Below, one piece after another: positions 16,670 to 25,830 of a stretch of 64,000 nt of DNA. Each line of letters starts with the position of its first letter. The first letter of the stretch is position 1. The notes beneath the pieces were generated by a model that worked only from the letters and a program-made list of their open reading frames with translations, did not search any database and was not told the origin of the DNA. The DNA lies in the NCBI RefSeq assembly GCF_003240585.1, contig NZ_PCDP01000034.1:61420-125419 (forward strand), read 5' to 3'. The stretch comes from Arminella tubonensis. GTDB taxonomy: Bacteria > Pseudomonadota > Alphaproteobacteria > Rhizobiales > Rhizobiaceae. Made by a program: the position numbers and the translations under genes.

Positions 16670-16975
16670 TTAAATCCCTGAGCCGTCGAGTTGCTGGGCG
16701 TCGTCGCCTTCCCAGGGAGAAGGCATGGAGGTGCGATTGAGATTGGCCGACGGCATCGGCATCCAGCACTTCAATTCCGGCTCGGCATATTCGACCAAGC
16801 GGCCGGGTGAGGAATCAGAGGCGCGCCAGCCTTCTGCACCGAACCGATCGCCATTCGACCAATAGGCGAGGTCAACTTCTGCCGGTCCTTGTTCGGACGG
16901 GCGGATCGTAACGAGGATCCGGCTGCCGTCTCTCGGTGCGCTTGCCATCTGGCGCCAGCGGTCTGGCTCGTCCAT
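16670..16975 (-). CDS. Small conserved hypothetical protein
   Basis: From ATG 16975 (AGGAGG, 8 nt upstream) a 101-residue protein: MDEPDRWRQMASAPRDGSRI, LVTIRPSEQGPAEVDLAYW, then ELKCWMPMPSANLN. The opening 'WRxMxSAPRDGtxI' and closing 'xxCWMPLP' are the pattern of short proteins common in rhizobia and phages (DUF551-like, 'W.P.P' ending). Function unknown. The longer frame upstream lacks translation signals. Confidence 0.7.
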   Translation of the reverse strand: MDEPDRWRQMASAPRDGSRILVTIRPSEQGPAEVDLAYWSNGDRFGAEGWRASDSSPGRLVEYAEPELKCWMPMPSANLNRTSMPSPWEGDDAQQLDGSGI

Positions 16976-17424
16976 CGTTTTTCCTCCTGCCTTGCTGCTG
17001 CGTGAAAGTGTCGCCTCGCCATCGAAAACGGTCAACTTAAACTTTGCACACCGATCCTGCATATTTCGCTGGAAACTGCCGCTTGACAACGAATGCCTCC
17101 TGGTCGCTCGAGGAATGGTGTGCCGCGCTGCGGCAGGCAGGAAAATCTGCCGCCGATGCCGCTGGCGATCATCGCCCGAGGCGCCGGGAACGTGAGTGTC
17201 CTGCCCCCGACGCCCCGCTCCGCCGCCCGCTGGTAGCCCCGATCCTGCGCAACACCGCATCACCACGGCGACCCGTCTCGTCGCCTTCAATCTCGGGCCT
17301 GGAGTCCATCCCGTCGCCGCCGGCATCGCAGCCGAGAGACCAGTTTGCTAGCGCTTCTCGCGGCTACATTGTCGCGACCGAGCTTCGCTTAAAGGAACAC
17401 GACCGTTTCGTTTTGGCCCGGGGA
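16976..17424. other. Intergenic stretch
   Basis: Nothing recognisable. Open frames here have no ribosome site. Confidence 0.3.
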
Positions 17425-17540
17425 TGATGGAACGCCGGCTGATCGGCCGGCGGACCTCGTCAAACTGCCGGTGCTGATCGAGCTCGTTATGGCAAAGCCG
17501 CTCCTGTCGGCCGGTATGGTCGTGAAAACGCTCACCACCT
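17425..17540 (+). pseudogene. Fragment of a DUF1612-like helix-turn-helix protein
   Basis: The frame reads DGTPADRPADLVKLPVLIEL then VMAKPLLSAGMVVKTLTTF. This resembles the C-terminal helix-turn-helix of plasmid-borne rhizobial proteins of the DUF1612 group (LPxLxELVxxxPLVSAGMIAxxLxVTxxAA). The rest of the gene is absent. Confidence 0.35.
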
Positions 17541-17816
17541 TCCGGACCAGTGATGCTTTCTCTCACGTTTCTAGAACGCCTTGGCTCACCTCGGATCGTG
17601 AAAGATGCTTGATCCGAAACCAGGCAACATAGAGCGGGCAGGAACCACGATGCCGCCCATCGTGGCATAGGACATCGTCCCCCAGAACACCTCCCTTGAT
17701 ATGAGGATTAGAGCATCATTGAGCTGTCGCTTGTCACTTGATCCTGGGGCTGCGGCTGTTCATCAAGGGGCGGAATTTATAGCACACACCCTTGAAAATC
17801 GGTTGCTTTTCGTCGA

Positions 17817-19283
17817 TTACTCCTTCGATGAATCCCGCCAGGCGCGCTCGAACGGCAGCCGCCAGGCGTGCGGGGCGATCAGCTGGTGGATCGACTTCGG
17901 ACCCCAGCCGCCTTGGTCGTAGAGCCGCACCGGTGGCGGATTGTCGAGGAGGGGCTGGGAGACTTCCCAAAGCCGCTCGATGCCCTCGGCGGTGGTGAAC
18001 AGCGTGTGGTCGCCGCGCATTGCGTCGAGGATCAGGCGTTCATAAGCCTCCAGTACTTCGCCGATCAAACCGGTTTCACTCATGGCGAATTGCAGCGAAA
18101 GCTTGTCGAGTCTAAAGCCAGGTCCGGGTCGCTTGCCATAGAAGGAGAGAGAGACCTTGGAGGCGTCGGCGAGATCGAAGGTCAGATGGTCGGGACCCTG
18201 TGCGCCGACACCCGAGCCGGCTGGGAACATCGATTTCGGGGGTTCGCGGAATGCGATCGAGATTATACGCTGCCCCTCGGCCAGGCGTTTGCCCGTGCGT
18301 AGAAAGAAGGGCACGCCGGCCCAGCGCCAATTGTCGATGGCGCATTTGAGCGCGATGAAGGTGTCGGTGTCGCTCTCGGTATCGACCCCCGGCTCTTTGC
18401 GATAACCGATGTATTGACCGCGTACCACATCGCGCGGCTCGATTGGCAGCATGGATCGGAACACCTTGTTCTTCTCCTCCGAGATCGGCACCGGCTCCAG
18501 GGCAGTTGGCGGCTCCATCGCCATGAATGCCAGGATCTGGAAGAGGTGGGTCACGACCATGTCGCGATAGGCGCCCGTGGTTTCGTAGAAGGCGGCGCGG
18601 TTCGAAAGCCCAAGTGTCTCCGGGACGTCAATCTGCACATGATCGATAAAATTGCGGTTCCAGATCGGCTCAAACAGGCCGTTGCCGAAGCGAAAAGCCA
18701 GGATGTTCTGCGCCGGTTCCTTTCCGAGGAAATGGTCTATGCGGAAAATCTGTCTTTCGTCGAATACCTCGTGTAGCTTTGTGTTGAGTTCCACTGCGCT
18801 GGCGAGGTCCGTGCCGAACGGTTTTTCCATGATTATGCGGCAATTTTCTACCAACCCAGCGTCTGCGAGAAGCTGCACGGCAGGAAGTGCAGCTTTCGGC
18901 GGTACGGAAAGGTAGTGCACACGCCGGGTCTCGGGCCCCAGCGCTTCCTCCGCCGTCTCGACGGCTTCCTTCAGCATCCTTGCTCCGCCAGCAAGTGGCA
19001 CATAATCGAGCGATGCGGCGAACGCCTCCCATTCGGCCTGCGTAAACTTGCGGGTAAGGAAATTGTCCAGCGATTCCCGGGCAATCGACCTGAAACCATC
19101 GGCATCGATATCATCAAGCGAGACACCAACGATGCGGCAGCCCGGAATGAAGCCAGCGTTGATAAGATGGAACAGTCCCGGAAGCAGCTTGCGCCGGGAT
19201 AAATCGCCCGTTGCACCGAAGAGCACGACGACCTGTGGATAGCCGGGGCCAACCCGTGTGGAATTCCTGCGCAAAGTACTCAT
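17817..19283 (-). CDS. zwf: Glucose-6-phosphate 1-dehydrogenase
   Basis: A full-length 488-residue enzyme that oxidises glucose 6-phosphate to 6-phosphogluconolactone with NADP. The dinucleotide-binding VVLFGATGDLSRRKLLPGLF is at residues 20-39. EKPFGTDLASA and the active-site RIDHFLGKEPAQNILAFRF follow in order; the usual Tyr of RIDHYLGKE is Phe here, a tolerated change. It opens the Entner-Doudoroff or pentose phosphate route. Here it stands alone, without the pgl and edd partners often found next to zwf in rhizobia, which suggests a second, accessory zwf copy. That part is inference. Confidence 0.95.
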   Translation of the reverse strand: MSTLRRNSTRVGPGYPQVVVLFGATGDLSRRKLLPGLFHLINAGFIPGCRIVGVSLDDIDADGFRSIARESLDNFLTRKFTQAEWEAFAASLDYVPLAGGARMLKEAVETAEEALGPETRRVHYLSVPPKAALPAVQLLADAGLVENCRIIMEKPFGTDLASAVELNTKLHEVFDERQIFRIDHFLGKEPAQNILAFRFGNGLFEPIWNRNFIDHVQIDVPETLGLSNRAAFYETTGAYRDMVVTHLFQILAFMAMEPPTALEPVPISEEKNKVFRSMLPIEPRDVVRGQYIGYRKEPGVDTESDTDTFIALKCAIDNWRWAGVPFFLRTGKRLAEGQRIISIAFREPPKSMFPAGSGVGAQGPDHLTFDLADASKVSLSFYGKRPGPGFRLDKLSLQFAMSETGLIGEVLEAYERLILDAMRGDHTLFTTAEGIERLWEVSQPLLDNPPPVRLYDQGGWGPKSIHQLIAPHAWRLPFERAWRDSSKE

Positions 19284-19734
19284 TCTAGACCCTTCCGTTA
19301 TACTACCCTAACCTGACCTGTCCTTATCAGGCTTGATGAAGCGCTTGCCCTTGTGCTTGAGGCCGCGAAAACAAATGCCACCGATTTCAGGTGAGTAGGG
19401 GCATGGATAACAAAGCCGATCAAGGGGGCTGCATTTGCTATGCGGCCTCCCAGACCTGATTCAGCATTTTCGCAGCAAGTTCCGCCTTTGTCCTGCGGCA
19501 GGAAGCGACCGTGGTGATGCTGCTGTCATTTGGCAGATATATCGGCATCCGGGAGCCGCGTTTTCCGCCGGATGGCCGTCAAACAATTGACCTCTGTCTT
19601 CTGCTCTTCGCAGGCGATCAGCATGCAGTCATAATCGCACCGCTTCTTTCCCTATCGGCGGAACGGCCGCCGAGATAGCCCTTCTCAAGGGCTTCGCCGT
19701 TGCGCGGGGAGAAGTTCAAGAATACATCCTGCCA
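19284..19734. other. Intergenic, possible decayed minus-strand ORF
   Basis: Minus-strand frames around 19440-19660 read DCMLIACEEQKTEVNCLTAI and, after a shift, TTVASCRRTKAELAAKMLNQ, ending at the TAG near 19440. This could be a broken small gene, but no family is recognised. Confidence 0.25.
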
Positions 19735-22293
19735 TCAGGCTGCGGCCTCGTAACCCCTTGAAGCCGGGCTCTCGCGGCCTTCAAGGCGAAAGCGAGCGAT
19801 CATATCGGTGAGCGCAAGTGCCTCGGATGACAGCTGTCGGGTCGCAGCATTCGTCTCTTCCACCATCGCCGCATTCTGCTGCGTCATACGGTCAATATCG
19901 TTCACCGACGCGTTGATCGAATGGAGTGTCGTTGCCTGTTCACGGCTTGACGAGGCGATGAGTTCAATATGTCCGACGATGTGAACGATCTCGCTGGAAA
20001 TCTCCATCAGCGCGTTGCCGGTACGGCCGACGAATTCGGAGCCGGACGCAACCTCTCGGACGGAATTGTTGATGAGTTCGCCAATTTCCTTGGCTGCGCG
20101 CGCCGAACGGTGTGCCAGTTCCCGCACCTCCTGTGCCACGACAGCGAAGCCCTTGCCGGCCTCACCCGCTCTTGCCGCTTCGACCCCAGCATTGAGGGCC
20201 AAGAGATTGGTCTGGAAGGCGATGGCGTCGATGGCGCTGACAATCTGGACGATCTTGCCCGACGCGTCTTCAATCCGCCCCATTGCCGAAACCGCGTTTT
20301 GGACTACGGAGGCGGAGGCGTCGGCGCCCTGTTTAGCACGTTGGACAAGGGCAAGCGCTGCTGCCGCCCTTCCTGAAGAGGTATTGACAGCGGAGGAAAT
20401 CTCCTCGACCGCCGCTGCGGTTTCCTCAAGTGCGGCCGCCTGTTTTTCCGTTCGACTGGCCAGGTCATCCACGGCTTCCGCCATCTGCCGGCCATTGTCG
20501 TTGATGAGGGTGGACGTCTCGCGGATATCGCAGAGCGTTTCCCTGAGACCCGCGACCGACATGTTGAAATCGGTGCGGATCCGGTCAAGCTCGGCGGCAA
20601 AGGGCGTATCGATTGAGAAACTCAACTCCCCGCGTGACAGCCGCGTAAGCCCTTCTGCAAGTGCCTCGATTACAACGTCGACCTGCGCCTTAGCGCTACG
20701 TCGCTCAAGTTCGTTGCGGGCGCGCTCAGATTCCGCATCGCTGCGAGCGATCTCGGCCTGCTGCTCCATTTCGACATTCGACAGCGCATTTTGTCTGAAG
20801 ACGGAAAGCGCGCGGGCCATTTCGCCGATCTCGTCGCCGCGTGCCTCGCCGGTGATTGCGGTGTCGAGCCTTCCCTCCGCAATCTTGCGCATCGCTGCGG
20901 TAATCTGGGTGATCGGTCCTTTCAGGGTGACCACCAGCGCGGCGCCTGCGGTCATAGCGATCAGAATGCCGAAGACAATTGCGCCGCCGGATATCCTATT
21001 GGCCTGCTGACGGTCCTGACCGGCATTTTGCCTCTGCGTTTCGGCAAATTGAGCAAGTAGGTTCCAGGTGTTGTCGATCTGCCCGGCAGCGCTGTCGAAT
21101 TCAGCCAGTTTATGCGCAGCACCTGCGGAGAGCGCTGCTGCGTTCGCCTCAAGCAGGTCGAGGACGGGCTGGGCCTTCTTCGGAATTTCGGCAAAGACGG
21201 GATCGTCGTTCACCACGCCGGCAAGACGGCCGAGCTCGGTCTGGTACATGTAGATTGACTGCTGGACTTTCTTCACGCGCGTCTCGTCCGGATTGCCGAC
21301 GAGCTCGGCGAAGCCGACGCGGATCTCGTTGTTGCTGTTGACGATGGCGCGCAGTTCGTTGCCGACGTTGGTGGCCTGCGAGATATCCTTGTCCGACGCG
21401 GCAAGCGCAAGCACGGAGGCCCGCATCAGATCGTCGCCAATCATCTTGAGACTGTCGCCAGCTGCAGCAAGATTGGCAATGGCAGTATCCGTCGCTGGGA
21501 CATCCAATGTGTCAGTTGACGCTTTCGAAGCCTTGGTGATGGCATCCACAGCGGCGGCAAACTGCTCGGCGAGGGCTTGTTTGTCCGTCGCTACAGCAGA
21601 CGAAAGCTGCTCCCTCGCCCCTTGCAAATCGGGCGCATATTTGGCCAGCAGGCCAACTTTGTCAGCCGGCGTCGTCGCGTTCGTATAGTCATTGCGAAGT
21701 TTTGTCGCGACGGTGGCTGCGCCGCTGATGGAGACGGAATTGTTTAGGCCGCCCTTGTTGGCATTTTCCATCTTTTTGGCGCTAGCCATCAGCATGAACG
21801 AGCGCTTGCCGACCTGCCCCTGCAGGTCAAGAAGCGCAGTGGAAGCAGCGCCCACGTCACTGAGAATTTGCTGCTGTCCCGCTTCGATTTGCCAGATCGC
21901 TTCGATCTTTTGCGGGATGATTTGCGACTGACCAAGAGCTCGGTCAAGAAGCACCACATCGGTCGTTGGTCTTAGGCTCTCGATCGTCTGCTTCAGGTTT
22001 GCAAGTTGCTCCCGGGCGTCCGTGAGTGCGGTATCGCGGGCTTCCTGCGACGGCTTCATCAGAAAGCCGGTCATACTGGAAGAAACATGTTTGAAGCCGT
22101 TGAGGGACTGCAAGACATGATTGGAAATCTCCATCCGTCCTTCAAGAAGGCTGGACGCGTAGTACCCCGTCAATCCCACTGCGCACAGGCTAACGACGAA
22201 TGGCGCCAAAAGTACGAGTACCTTCGTCTGAATGCGGACCCGCGACATCAAACCATTTACCACGAATGCACCCTCACTACCGATTTCAGCCAA
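19735..22293 (-). CDS. Methyl-accepting chemotaxis protein with large periplasmic helical sensor
   Basis: An 852-residue receptor. A first membrane segment lies near residues 28-48 (VLVLLAPFVVSLCAVGLTGY). A periplasmic helical region of about 370 residues follows, HBM-like in size and composition. The second segment is GAIVFGILIAMTAGAALVVTL, then HAMP (ITAAMRKIAEGRLDTAI) and the signalling domain with FQTNLLALNAGVEAARAGEA and EVRELAHRSARAAKEI. These hairpin-tip motifs contact CheA and CheW. No CheB/CheR-binding pentapeptide was seen at the C-terminus. No che genes adjoin it. A start at 22254 (MSRVRIQTK) is also possible. Confidence 0.93.
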   Translation of the reverse strand: MAEIGSEGAFVVNGLMSRVRIQTKVLVLLAPFVVSLCAVGLTGYYASSLLEGRMEISNHVLQSLNGFKHVSSSMTGFLMKPSQEARDTALTDAREQLANLKQTIESLRPTTDVVLLDRALGQSQIIPQKIEAIWQIEAGQQQILSDVGAASTALLDLQGQVGKRSFMLMASAKKMENANKGGLNNSVSISGAATVATKLRNDYTNATTPADKVGLLAKYAPDLQGAREQLSSAVATDKQALAEQFAAAVDAITKASKASTDTLDVPATDTAIANLAAAGDSLKMIGDDLMRASVLALAASDKDISQATNVGNELRAIVNSNNEIRVGFAELVGNPDETRVKKVQQSIYMYQTELGRLAGVVNDDPVFAEIPKKAQPVLDLLEANAAALSAGAAHKLAEFDSAAGQIDNTWNLLAQFAETQRQNAGQDRQQANRISGGAIVFGILIAMTAGAALVVTLKGPITQITAAMRKIAEGRLDTAITGEARGDEIGEMARALSVFRQNALSNVEMEQQAEIARSDAESERARNELERRSAKAQVDVVIEALAEGLTRLSRGELSFSIDTPFAAELDRIRTDFNMSVAGLRETLCDIRETSTLINDNGRQMAEAVDDLASRTEKQAAALEETAAAVEEISSAVNTSSGRAAAALALVQRAKQGADASASVVQNAVSAMGRIEDASGKIVQIVSAIDAIAFQTNLLALNAGVEAARAGEAGKGFAVVAQEVRELAHRSARAAKEIGELINNSVREVASGSEFVGRTGNALMEISSEIVHIVGHIELIASSSREQATTLHSINASVNDIDRMTQQNAAMVEETNAATRQLSSEALALTDMIARFRLEGRESPASRGYEAAA

Positions 22294-22944
22294 GCTGTCA
22301 TCCTTTGTTTAAGAACCTGTGAATGGGTTGATCCGAGGTTTCAGGGATGACCAAAATTCAATCGACGAGAGTGTTTATCACGGTGTGCGAAACGCCGTTC
22401 AAGCGGAGATGGCCTTGCCCCCATCCAATTTTGAGTTTGCTTCAGCCGTTTTGGTTGCTGCATTCGAGGCGCCGCGGCGGGTTGCGGTGCGAAGCCGTTT
22501 CGGCCGTGCAACATCACGATAGTCTGAGCGAACCCGGCCGGTGTCAGCCACCAGAGGCTCGATTTGCGTCGCTGATCGTCTTAATCGTCGCGCCAGTTCG
22601 AAAGTGCTACTCGCCGCTTGCGTAGTTGGACGCGTGCCCCGAACTCGAGCGTATCGTGACGATCTCCGTCCGCTAACCTCATCTAAGCCTTCTGCCGCAG
22701 AAATTCCGGATTAAGCAAAGTGCGACGCGGACGACACAAGATTGTCTGAGCGAACGGTCCTGCCTGGAAAAGATCTGTTGCGTTTGCCGAAGCCGTTCAC
22801 GCCGGCGCAGTTTGAAGCGGCAATGACCATTGCAATCGTCGTCCTACAGACGAGCAGCAAGTTTTTTGCGTTCATACGCATCTTTTCTCTTCTGACCGCG
22901 TTTGATCCATCAGGTGCCAACCTGGAAACCTGTAGGAGAAGACA
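22294..22944. other. Intergenic region
   Basis: No supported gene. Overlapping frames at 22347-22625 and 22711-22989 have no ribosome site or known motif. Confidence 0.35.
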
Positions 22945-23340
22945 ATGCACTGGGGCGAGAAGCGCGGCCGGAAAAACTTCACCAGACAAAGCGTTGAAGA
23001 TCGAGACGATCGCGTTGAGGTGGGCGATCTGCCCTTCCCGGATGCACCTCCGACGGTCTCTGAGATCGCCGTGCGGGAGTTGGCCGAGGAGAAGGAGAAG
23101 CTTCGAAGGGAAGTTGCCCTGCTTCGTTATCGGCTTGCCTCTGTCGCAGAAGACAAGGCAGCATCGATCAAGGCGAGGGCTGTAGATCTCAACACCTCAG
23201 CGCACCGACAGCTCGGGGCACTCCCATGGCTGAAGCTTGCAACGGTCTTTGGCGCGGTTTTTGTAGTCAACCGTTTGCTCTCGCAAGGATTTTTCGAGGC
23301 GACATTTGTCGCGGATAAGAAGGGCCGCCGCAGATTGTAG
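22945..23340 (+). CDS. Small membrane protein with coiled coil
   Basis: The 131-residue product starts MHWGEKRGRKNFTRQSVEDR after AGGAG. A coiled coil is predicted by eye over ELAEEKEKLRREVALLRYRL (residues 48-80). A membrane segment follows (LKLATVFGAVFVVNRLLSQG). The protein ends in a basic tail. The fold suggests a membrane-anchored coiled-coil protein, but I recognise no family. It precedes the PPOX stress gene by 217 bp. Confidence 0.65.
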   Translation: MHWGEKRGRKNFTRQSVEDRDDRVEVGDLPFPDAPPTVSEIAVRELAEEKEKLRREVALLRYRLASVAEDKAASIKARAVDLNTSAHRQLGALPWLKLATVFGAVFVVNRLLSQGFFEATFVADKKGRRRL

Positions 23341-23502
23341 AGCGGGTACTGCCAACAGTCACATCCGACTACGCTGCAAGAGTAAGATCGACTTTGCCGG
23401 ACGGGCGAGCCACAGCAACACTGAAGCTATCTGCCGCCAGTTTGGGTTGCCTGTCATCAGCATTGCGACGTAGTTCTCAGTCTCAAGCCCAATGGCCACG
23501 AG

Positions 23503-23528
23503 AGGAACAACTGTTGTTCCTATGTGTT
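23503..23528 (+). promoter_or_regulatory. Palindrome and EcfG-type promoter ahead of the PPOX gene
   Basis: AGGAACAAC-T-GTTGTTCCT (23503-23521) is a perfect inverted repeat. The GGAAC inside it (23504-23508) is followed after 16 bp by TGTT (23525-23528), giving an EcfG-like promoter 28 bp before the start. The overlap of promoter and palindrome suggests a repressor site or chance hairpin. Confidence 0.4.
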
Positions 23529-23556
23529 TTTCCCGTGTTTAGCGTGGGAGAGGATC

Positions 23557-24036
23557 ATGGAAGAAAACGACGACACCGAACGCGTATGGAACCTCGTCGA
23601 CAAGATCGGATTCTGTATGCTTGCGACCCGCTCGGGAGAGCATATCAAGGCGAGGCCGATGTCCGCCTACGCCGAGCCGCTTGAGAACTCGATCTATTTT
23701 CTCACGGATGTGGCAAGCGACAAGGATGAGGAGATAACTCGGTGGCCAAACGTCTGCCTGGCATTTGCCGACACTCGGGGGCAGAAATACGTTTCGCTAT
23801 CGGGCGTCGCCGTCGTCATCAATGATCGCGAGCTCATCAAGGAGCTTTGGGCGACACCGGCCAAGGCTTGGTGGGAAGACGAAGACGATCAGTCGATACG
23901 TGTGCTGAAAGTGACGCCGACGTCAGCCGAGTACTGGGACAGTCCGGGCACGGTGATTAGCTACATCATGATGGCGGCGGCTGCGATATCGCACACAAAG
24001 CCCGACATAGGCGATAATGCCGAGGTGGACCTCTGA
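23557..24036 (+). CDS. Pyridoxamine 5'-phosphate oxidase-family (general stress 26-like) protein
   Basis: The 159-residue protein starts MEENDDTERVWNLVDKIGFC after GAGAGGA. The split-barrel motifs MLATRSGEHIKARPMSAYAE, IYFLTDVASDKDEEI, VCLAFADTRGQKYVSLSG and VLKVTPTSAEYWDSPG match the 'general stress protein 26' branch of flavin-binding split-barrel proteins. These bind FMN or FAD. They are typically stress induced in alphaproteobacteria, which fits the EcfG-type promoter. The reaction is not predictable. Start chosen at 23557 because of the ribosome site. Confidence 0.85.
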   Translation: MEENDDTERVWNLVDKIGFCMLATRSGEHIKARPMSAYAEPLENSIYFLTDVASDKDEEITRWPNVCLAFADTRGQKYVSLSGVAVVINDRELIKELWATPAKAWWEDEDDQSIRVLKVTPTSAEYWDSPGTVISYIMMAAAAISHTKPDIGDNAEVDL

Positions 24037-24124
24037 GGCGAATTTGGAGCAGTTTGAAGCGCTCGAATAGGAGGTTCGGAGTCGAATCGAAGCACCACCG
24101 GTGGAAAGAAAGTGCAACAATTCT

Positions 24125-24484
24125 GTAGCGGAGGTTGAGGGCCATTCCCGACTGATGCATGCTGACGAGGAACAAACGCTTGCGATCTTGACGTCGCATC
24201 GCGCGATTGTCGACGTTCGGATTGAAAAAGCGCACGGGTAGATTTTCGGAACCGCCCGCGACAGCGTCTTGGCAGGAATCCCATCCATCCTTCGTGCGTT
24301 CGACGAGGCCGTTCAGCAATCCATGTGGCAGGCCAACCACAAGAGCTTGCGGAGGTCCGACGGATGAATTCCGCGTCGGGATAATCTAGGCGATGCGCTG
24401 GTTAAAACGGTGACATATTCGGCGATGGCGTCAACATCGCCGCCCGGCTAGAAGGGCTTGCCGACGTCCTCGCATTTGTGTGAT
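24125..24484 (+). pseudogene. Degenerate class III adenylate/guanylate cyclase
   Basis: In one frame: EGHSRLMHADEEQTLAILTS, HRAIVDVRIEKAHG, stop, then IFGTARDSVLAGIPSILRAF. After shifts: EFRVGII, then GDIFGDGVNIAARLEGLADV. These are the consecutive blocks of rhizobial cyclase-TPR proteins (compare GDLYGDGVNVAARLEQLAEP in the intact gene at 42840-44771). At least one stop and two frameshifts break it, and the TPR part is gone. Confidence 0.75.
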
Positions 24485-24609
24485 GAGGCGGTCGAGGAGG
24501 AGGAATCTTCTTCGCTGCCGTCCCAAGACGATGGTGCGAGGATGGTAACTGCCCGGTCAACGCCTTGTTCGGCGCAGTTCGAGGGTGCCGAGCGTGCCGG
24601 CTGGCTTTG

Positions 24610-24792
24610 TTAGAGGGCGACACCCGTTATGGGGTCAACGATCGGTCGTTCGCTTTCGTCGCGGGAGCCCGGTGGCAAAACGGCGGGCGAAGCCATCGAT
24701 TCCCTGTCGGCGGCCACGGGCTTCTCGGGCACGGATTGGACATCGTTCGGACGGCGCTGTTCCGGTGTGGCGTTGGTGTCGTTGGTGGTCAT
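24610..24792 (-). CDS. Small hypothetical protein, stress-promoter controlled
   Basis: The 60-residue, hydrophilic and probably disordered product starts MTTNDTNATPEQRRPNDVQS and ends RPIVDPITGVAL. AGGAG stands 8 nt before the ATG. Composition (Thr, Asn, Pro, Arg, Glu) is unlike neighbouring shadows and fits small stress proteins of rhizobia. The GGAAC-N17-CGTT promoter at 24818-24843 is correctly placed. Function unknown. Confidence 0.65.
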   Translation of the reverse strand: MTTNDTNATPEQRRPNDVQSVPEKPVAADRESMASPAVLPPGSRDESERPIVDPITGVAL

Positions 24793-25408
24793 GGCTGGAT
24801 CTCCTCTTGAGAAGATAAACGCCGCAAATGGTCCGGCGGTTCCAATGCGGTTCCGTTCCGGCAGCAGACCAACCGCCGGAGCTAGCGATCATGCACTAAA
24901 GACCAGGATTTTGGCGGGGAACATGGTAAGAGCTGCAGCTGTCTCACCGGCGTTTAACTCGCTTGCGGCGGATAAAGGTAATGCCGGACGCGCCGTTGCC
25001 AGAACTGGCATTTCCTTTTCCCGCGTTGGTGCCTCAGCCAGAGTTGCTGTTCAAGCCGAATTGCCGTCACCACCCTCAAAACGAGGTGGTTTCACTGGGC
25101 CGCGTTACCGCGCACGATCTGGAGTTCACAATCGGCGTCAGTTTCGGCTCTTCGCCTTGCCCCGTAAAATTGCTCGGCTACAAGGTCGCTTAAGGCACCA
25201 TGTGAGCGAGCCCGTGCGGCCCACGCCGGGATTCCCGTCGCGTTCATGCTCGAAGTTCCACGTCGGACAAGGTCCGCCGCATTCTCGAGCTGAGGACGCT
25301 TCTGGATCAGATCAAAATGTGCTAAAGATAGTGCCACGTCGGGGGACGCAACATGTCTAGTTTGCTACTGAGGGAACTGTCTTCGCCGGATGCTCACCGT
25401 CATCGGCG
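24793..25408. other. Intergenic region apart from the promoter
   Basis: Frames on the plus strand are long (24629-25360) but lack motifs and overlap the small minus-strand gene. Nothing else was recognised. Confidence 0.35.
24818..24843 (-). promoter_or_regulatory. EcfG-type general stress promoter
   Basis: On the minus strand: GGAAC (24843-24839), 17-bp spacer, CGTT (24821-24818). This is an exact consensus match, 26 bp upstream of the 24610-24792 gene. Confidence 0.65.
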
Positions 25409-25594
25409 TCACGCCGCCAGAAGAAGTCCTTGATTTTCCTCGCGGTTCAGTGCGGCGGCCAACTCCTCGGCCTCCTCGGCTGTGAGCATGTCCATGACAA
25501 ATCCGTTAATCAGGGCTTTCTGCCCGGTGACTTCGTCGAAGATGGCCCAATAGATGTTGAGATTCTTGTGAACGCTATATCTGTGGGCTTCCAT
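25409..25594 (-). CDS. Small conserved hypothetical protein
   Basis: From ATG 25594 (AAGGA 8 nt upstream) a 61-residue protein: MEAHRYSVHKNLNIYWAIFD, EVTGQKALINGFVMDMLTAE, EAEELAAALNREENQGLLLA. The beta strands followed by a 'tAEEAEELaaaLN' helix resemble short proteins found widely in rhizobia, including near symbiosis and stress loci. No function is known to me. Confidence 0.65.
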   Translation of the reverse strand: MEAHRYSVHKNLNIYWAIFDEVTGQKALINGFVMDMLTAEEAEELAAALNREENQGLLLAA

Positions 25595-25830
25595 GGGAAA
25601 TTCCTTCTTCTTGAAGCACCTGTAGAATTGCACTTCGCCCCCAGGAAATGAATCGTGCACGCGTATATCGAGCCTATCCATTTGGATAGTCGACAGCCAC
25701 CATCAAGGCTCGAGAGGGGCGACCACCAATCGCGTCAAGATTTTCCGCGACCTCTCTTGGTGACCACTGTCTTCTGCCGATGGTCACTTGCGGTCATTTG
25801 TGGGCCCCGAATTGCATCTGCCATAACGGG

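Noticed and set aside
20015..21010. 331-codon open frame on the plus strand
   Set aside because: It is antisense to the chemoreceptor, whose coding sequence has clear MCP motifs; Ser/Arg-rich composition is typical of an antisense shadow.
24629..25360. 243-codon open frame on the plus strand
   Set aside because: No start signal or motif and it covers the small minus-strand gene and its promoter.
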